Source: Synechococcales cyanobacterium PMM_0003 (GTDB lineage: Bacteria > Cyanobacteriota > Cyanobacteriia > Pseudanabaenales > Pseudanabaenaceae). Taken from it: DNA of 9,852 nt. Location: assembly GCA_949128015.1 (NCBI GenBank), contig CASBRC010000062.1:1-9852 (forward strand), in the 5' to 3' direction. Made by a program: the position numbers and the translations under genes. Positions 7,002 through 9,852 of the stretch are shown here, one piece after another. The first letter of the stretch is position 1. The number at the start of each line of letters is the position of its first letter. The notes below the pieces were generated by a model. The model had not been told where the DNA came from, did no database searches, and saw nothing but the letters and a program-made list of their open reading frames with translations.

Positions 7002-7790
7002 ATGTATAACAGCTTTTATTCATCTCACGATCGCATTTATAACTCTGAAGAATTAAACTTTCCCACCGAAGGCGTAGAGTTTGACTTAAATGGTTCAGAT
7101 CGGATTGCTAAGCGTCCTTATGTTGCTTTTAATATGGTGTCTAGCGTTGATGGGAAAGCGACTACCCGTGATGGCAAACTTACAGGCTTGGGATCGCGCC
7201 CCGATCGCCTGTTAATGCAAAGGCTGCGATCGCAATTTGATGCTGTATTGGCTGGAGGCACAACAATGAGGCACGATGCTTTTATCCCCACCGTCCCTCC
7301 CGAATTAGCCGATGAGCGCAAAAAAAACTTTTCTCAGCCTCAACCCCTCGGTATTGTGATTAGTAATTCAGGTGATTTGCCGAGCGAGCATCGATTTTGG
7401 AACGCAGGAAAAGATTTACGCGTAGCCTTGCTGGGTGAGAATACAGCGATCGCGCCATGGCTGCCTGAAAAAGCCCAAATTTTTCAGTTCCCAACTCAAG
7501 ATAACGAAATTGATTTGAGACAAGTATTACAGTTTCTGTTTGAGAAACTTGGAATTAAACGACTCTTGGTTGAGGGTGGACCATCACTAAATTATTCACT
7601 TATTTCTCAAGGCTTAGCTGATGAGTTATTTCTGACTTTAGCTCCGCATATAGTTGGTGGAGCCGATAATAAGACAGTTGTTGGTGGCTCAGGCTATGGT
7701 TTAGGTAGTGGTGATTTACCTAATCTCCAGTTGCGATCGCTATATCACCACGAATCCGAATTATTCTTACGCTATCAATTTGTCGAGTAA
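7002..7790 (+). CDS. Stand-alone RibD C-terminal (pyrimidine reductase / DHFR-like) domain protein
   Basis: This 262-residue protein matches the reductase half of RibD, which in riboflavin synthesis reduces the ribosylamino-pyrimidine intermediate with NADPH. Family motifs are RPYVAFNMVSSVDGK (38-52), DAVLAGGTTMRHD (80-92), the nucleotide-binding-like LLVEGGPSLN (188-197) and LTLAPHIVGG (211-220). The deaminase domain with its zinc site is absent. It could therefore be a separate pyrimidine reductase working with a deaminase encoded elsewhere, or a paralogue with another NADPH-dependent role. The first 35 residues are poorly conserved in character, but no other in-frame ATG precedes the domain. 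The ATG lies 15 nt after the HIP1-centred palindrome and has no Shine-Dalgarno. A dedicated promoter would have to lie inside or upstream of the lipoprotein gene's 3' end. No other riboflavin gene is in the window. Confidence 0.88.
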   Translation: MYNSFYSSHDRIYNSEELNFPTEGVEFDLNGSDRIAKRPYVAFNMVSSVDGKATTRDGKLTGLGSRPDRLLMQRLRSQFDAVLAGGTTMRHDAFIPTVPPELADERKKNFSQPQPLGIVISNSGDLPSEHRFWNAGKDLRVALLGENTAIAPWLPEKAQIFQFPTQDNEIDLRQVLQFLFEKLGIKRLLVEGGPSLNYSLISQGLADELFLTLAPHIVGGADNKTVVGGSGYGLGSGDLPNLQLRSLYHHESELFLRYQFVE

Positions 7791-7802
7791 CCAAAACCTA
7801 AA

Positions 7803-7836
7803 AAGTAGGGGCAATTCATGAATTGCCCCTACTTTG
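7803..7836. repeat. Perfect palindrome, copy 2 of the GTAGGGGC repeat
   Basis: The palindrome runs from 7803 to 7836, and its 28-bp core (7806-7833) is identical to 33-60. It starts 12 nt after the ribD-like stop codon. It has shorter A/T flanks than copy 1, with three T and then GCG on the right, so terminator strength on the plus strand is doubtful. The identical core at two unrelated gene ends marks it as a dispersed repeat. Confidence 0.85.
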
Positions 7837-7858
7837 CGTAGCTAATGCGTAAGTCCTA

Positions 7859-7893
7859 AAGAGAGAGACGGCGCAAACCGCCGTCTCTCTCTT
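7859..7893. terminator. Intrinsic terminator between convergent ribD-like and moaB-like genes
   Basis: The left arm AAGAGAGAGACGGCG (7859-7873) pairs with 7879-7893 around the five-base loop CAAAC. On the plus strand the stem runs into TTTTT (7892-7896), giving a good terminator for the rightward ribD-like gene. On the minus strand it starts one nt after the moaB stop codon but lacks a U tract beyond it. Confidence 0.8.
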
Positions 7894-7894
7894 T

Positions 7895-8410
7895 TTAATG
7901 CAAGCCTTTTAATTGGCGCACAAGATGAATAATTTCTGGCAAAATCAGTTGCTCGATCGCTAGTTTCACGGCATTACTAGAACCAGGCAGCGAAAAGACT
8001 AATTTCCCTTGATAGATTCCTGCTGCGGATCGCGAGGCGATCGCCCTAGAGCCAACCTCTTGCCAACTCAAATACCGAAACATCTCGCCAAATCCCGGAA
8101 GTGTCTTTTCTAGCAAAGCAGCGATGGCATCGTAAGTAGTATCTCGCGGCGCAATGCCCGTCCCACCATTGAGAATAATCGCGTCTAAATTTGCGATCGC
8201 AGCCAACTTATACATCTGGTCACGAATCTCATCGGGTTCGTCTTTGACTAGCGTGTAGTAATCAAGTACATGTCCTGCATTAGTCATCGACTGTTTGATA
8301 AAGTTGCCACTTTTGTCGGTTTCTGGTGTGCGCGTATCACTGACAGTAATCACCGCAAAGTGAACTTGATAAGACGGCGGATCAGGACAAGGATTTTGAG
8401 AAGGTTGCAT
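7895..8410 (-). CDS. moaB: MoaB/MogA family molybdenum cofactor biosynthesis protein
   Basis: MoaB/MogA proteins bind molybdopterin and, in the MogA type, adenylylate it before metal insertion. Numbering from the chosen start (171 residues), the family signatures are AVITVSDTRT (19-28) with DKSG (32-35), the pterin-binding LNGGTGIAPRDTT (80-92) and LVFSLPGSSNAVKLA (137-151). The open frame extends upstream to an ATG at 8461, which would add 17 residues (beginning MWECLYLYD). I prefer the start at 8410 because the extension is Tyr-rich and AT-rich, and homologues of this type are about 170 residues. Neither start has a Shine-Dalgarno. The gene is divergent from rluD and convergent with the ribD-like gene. 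No other cofactor genes are in the window, so whether it acts as MoaB or MogA cannot be decided here. Confidence 0.9.
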   Translation of the reverse strand: MQPSQNPCPDPPSYQVHFAVITVSDTRTPETDKSGNFIKQSMTNAGHVLDYYTLVKDEPDEIRDQMYKLAAIANLDAIILNGGTGIAPRDTTYDAIAALLEKTLPGFGEMFRYLSWQEVGSRAIASRSAAGIYQGKLVFSLPGSSNAVKLAIEQLILPEIIHLVRQLKGLH

Positions 8411-8541
8411 ATTTTTGGTTTGTTGATAATAAATATCGTAGAGGTAAAGGCATTCCCACATATCGTATGTTCTTATGATGGGACTGCCTAATCTTTGACG
8501 GGGTAAAATATAGATATTGAAAAATATACAACTAGGTTTTC

Positions 8542-9495
8542 ATGGATTTAGAGATTATCTCAACAGCAAATAATATTAACTTGATTGAAGTTGGGACAGA
8601 TTTATCTAAATCTGAACGCATTGATCGCTTTTTAGCAGATTCCCTCGTAGACATATCGCGATCGCGAATTCAAGTATTAATCGATGAAGGCTATGTCACC
8701 GTTAATGATGTGATCTGTAACAACAAAAAAGATTTAATCAAGGCAGGCGATCGTATTCAATTAATTACTCCAGCCGCAACGCCCCTTGATTTAATCGCTC
8801 AAGAAATCCCCTTAGATATCCTGTACGAAGACGAGCATTTAATCGTCATCAATAAACCTGCGGGACTAGTCGTGCATCCTGCGGCAGGGCATAGCGATGG
8901 AACCTTAGTAAATGCGCTCTTAGCTCATTGCACCGAGCTTTCGGGAATAAATGGAACTCAACGGCCAGGGATAGTACATCGTTTGGACAAAGACACTAGT
9001 GGCGCGATGGTGGTGGCTAAAAACGATCGCGCTCATCAAGATTTACAGGCGCAGATCCAAGCAAAAACGGCAAGGCGTGAATATTTAGGTGTTGTGCGTG
9101 GCGTTCCTAAAAGTGAATCTGGCGTGGTTGATGCAGCGATCGCTAGACACAAGAGCGATCGCAAAAAGATGGCAGTAATCGAAGACGGACGCAAAGCGAT
9201 TACCCATTGGCAAATTAGCGAACGTTTAGGAAATTACACCTTAGTTAAGTTCGATCTACAAACAGGACGCACCCATCAAATTCGTGTCCATGCAGCATAT
9301 ATGGGCTGGGCGATCGCAGGTGATCCCATATATGGATATCCCAATAAGGAAGTTTCGCAATATTTATCAGGGCAAGCACTCCACGCATGGAGGCTCACCT
9401 TTACGCATCCAGTCTCAGGCGAATTGATTGAAAATACCGCCCCACTGCCTGAAGGTTTTGAGAAATTGTTAGTGTTTTTACGGCGTAGAAAATAA
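8542..9495 (+). CDS. rluD: RluD-type 23S rRNA pseudouridine synthase
   Basis: This 317-residue enzyme converts uridines to pseudouridine in large-subunit rRNA; RluD itself targets helix 69. An N-terminal S4 RNA-binding domain (about 24-80; ERIDRFLADSL...SRSRIQVLIDEGYVTVN) is followed by the RluA-family catalytic domain (about 92-285). The catalytic motif PGIVHRLDKDTSG (142-154) contains D149 as the expected nucleophile. Other family segments are INKPAGLVVHPAAGH (103-117), RREYLG (178-183), LQTGRTHQIRVHAAYMG (239-255) and GDPIYG (260-265). Length and order are typical. TAGG at 8533-8536 could be a weak ribosome binding site. The specific position modified is inferred from the family; RluA/RluC-type paralogues share most motifs, but the S4 domain excludes RluA. 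A strong hairpin follows the stop codon. Confidence 0.93.
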   Translation: MDLEIISTANNINLIEVGTDLSKSERIDRFLADSLVDISRSRIQVLIDEGYVTVNDVICNNKKDLIKAGDRIQLITPAATPLDLIAQEIPLDILYEDEHLIVINKPAGLVVHPAAGHSDGTLVNALLAHCTELSGINGTQRPGIVHRLDKDTSGAMVVAKNDRAHQDLQAQIQAKTARREYLGVVRGVPKSESGVVDAAIARHKSDRKKMAVIEDGRKAITHWQISERLGNYTLVKFDLQTGRTHQIRVHAAYMGWAIAGDPIYGYPNKEVSQYLSGQALHAWRLTFTHPVSGELIENTAPLPEGFEKLLVFLRRRK

Positions 9496-9497
9496 GT

Positions 9498-9552
9498 AAA
9501 GCCCAAAAAGCTGTGGCGCACGCTGCGCGTGCGCCACAGCTTTTTGGGCTTT
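9498..9552. repeat. Long hairpin after rluD, family A copy 2
   Basis: A perfect 26-bp stem (9498-9523 with 9527-9552) closes on a TGC loop. The core 9503-9547 is 41/45 identical to 6092-6136, and the differences keep pairing intact. It starts 2 nt after the rluD stop codon. The right arm contains a T run within the stem (9541-9545) but only TTTC afterwards, so it may end or protect the rluD transcript without being a classic terminator. Confidence 0.85.
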
Positions 9553-9560
9553 CTAGGAAG

Positions 9561-9582
9561 ACAAGGGGCTTAAGCCCCTTGT
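9561..9582. terminator. 22-bp palindrome after rsmI
   Basis: ACAAGGGGCTT and its complement meet at 9571/9572, giving a GGGGC stem with a TTAA turn. It abuts the rsmI stop codon (9583-9585) on the minus strand and sits 8 nt from the rluD hairpin. No clear U tract follows on the minus strand, so transcript-end stabilisation is as likely as termination. Confidence 0.6.
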
Positions 9583-9852
9583 TTATAGAGCCAGTGCTAG
9601 CTGATAGATTTGGCGACGTGGTAAATCGGCTAGTTCGGCTAATTGACGACTAGCTTCCGATCGCGAAATACCTGAATCCATCAAATTTTGTAATTCTCTT
9701 AAAATCACCTCTTCCGTCCATGCAGGTTTTTCGCTAGGCGCTGCGCCTTGCAAAACTAGGGTAAATTCACCTTTAGGCGCATGAGCCGTAAAATAGCCGA
9801 TCGCATCCTCGATCGAGCCGCGCCAAAATTCTTCGTGGAGCTTCGTGATTTC
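9583..9852 (-). CDS. rsmI: RsmI, 16S rRNA (cytidine 1402 2'-O)-methyltransferase, C-terminal part (cut by window edge)
   Basis: The last 89 codons of a gene that continues beyond the right edge are visible. RsmI methylates the ribose of C1402 in the decoding centre of 16S rRNA using S-adenosylmethionine. The fragment opens with EITKLHEEFWRGS, the conserved RELTKLHEE-type segment of RsmI, followed by the matching KGEFTLVLQG (27-36). It ends with a helical tail (about 45-89; AWTEEVILRELQ...SRSEASRQLAELADLPRRQIYQLALAL) typical of the C-terminal domain. The tetrapyrrole-methylase-fold catalytic core is outside the window. It is convergent with rluD, another rRNA modification gene, across an 87-base gap filled by two hairpins. 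Confidence 0.9.
   Translation of the reverse strand, partial: EITKLHEEFWRGSIEDAIGYFTAHAPKGEFTLVLQGAAPSEKPAWTEEVILRELQNLMDSGISRSEASRQLAELADLPRRQIYQLALAL

Noticed and set aside
8411..8461. 17-residue N-terminal extension of the MoaB-like protein
   Set aside because: The extension MWECLYLYD... is not like the family, is AT-rich and has no Shine-Dalgarno. The internal ATG at 8410 gives the usual length of about 170 residues. It is not excluded experimentally.
8495..8530. Possible rluD promoter (TTGACG at 8495-8500, TATACA at 8525-8530)
   Set aside because: The spacing is 24 nt, too long for a standard promoter, and no better -10 lies at 16-18 nt.
9131..9162. Closely spaced GCGATCGC copies (9136-9143, 9155-9162) as a regulatory site or CRISPR-like repeat
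   Set aside because: These are HIP1 octamers, abundant genome-wide in many cyanobacteria and here inside rluD codons. Others are at 198, 576, 1986, 2073, 2510, 3143, 4783, 4797, 6446, 6967, 7226, 7446, 7733, 8037, 8193, 8658 and 9310. Their spacing is irregular and there is no repeat-spacer pattern.

Overview
The window looks like chromosomal DNA of a cyanobacterium. At least 19 copies of the HIP1 octamer GCGATCGC are scattered through it, where a fixed 8-mer is expected by chance about once per 65 kb. It also encodes Ycf4, a photosystem I assembly factor restricted to oxygenic phototrophs. The moderate GC content, the near absence of Shine-Dalgarno sequences and the many intergenic hairpins would suit a filamentous lineage such as Pseudanabaena, but that genus-level guess is inference.

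Layout from left to right. Minus strand: a 994-residue membrane-bound hybrid histidine kinase (86-3070) lies 38 nt downstream of a Tat-type lipoprotein solute-binding protein (3109-4512). The two appear to form an operon with no permease or ATPase gene in the window. Next come a lipoprotein cyclophilin-type prolyl isomerase (4595-5365) and ycf4 (5443-6000). A roughly 400-base stretch without a convincing gene (6001-6400) holds a probable ycf4 promoter and a long hairpin. Plus strand: an unrecognised lipoprotein with a Pro/Ser/Thr/Ala linker (6401-6946) and a stand-alone RibD-type reductase (7002-7790). Minus strand: a MoaB/MogA-type molybdopterin protein (7895-8410 or 8461). Plus strand: an RluD-type 23S rRNA pseudouridine synthase (8542-9495). 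Convergent with it is the 3' end of rsmI, a 16S rRNA ribose methyltransferase (9583 to the window edge).

The genes are mostly unrelated housekeeping or envelope functions. The one likely functional unit is the binding-protein/kinase pair, which may be a ligand-sensing phosphorelay in which the periplasmic protein presents a solute to the dCache-like sensor domain. Both rRNA modification genes end in the same 87-base gap.

The most unusual structure is intergenic. Almost every gene end carries a perfect or near-perfect inverted repeat. Two of these (24-69 and 7803-7836) share an identical 28-bp palindrome. Two others (6086-6142 and 9498-9552) are a hairpin family whose differences preserve base pairing. 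I found no CRISPR array, tRNA, rRNA or transposase gene.
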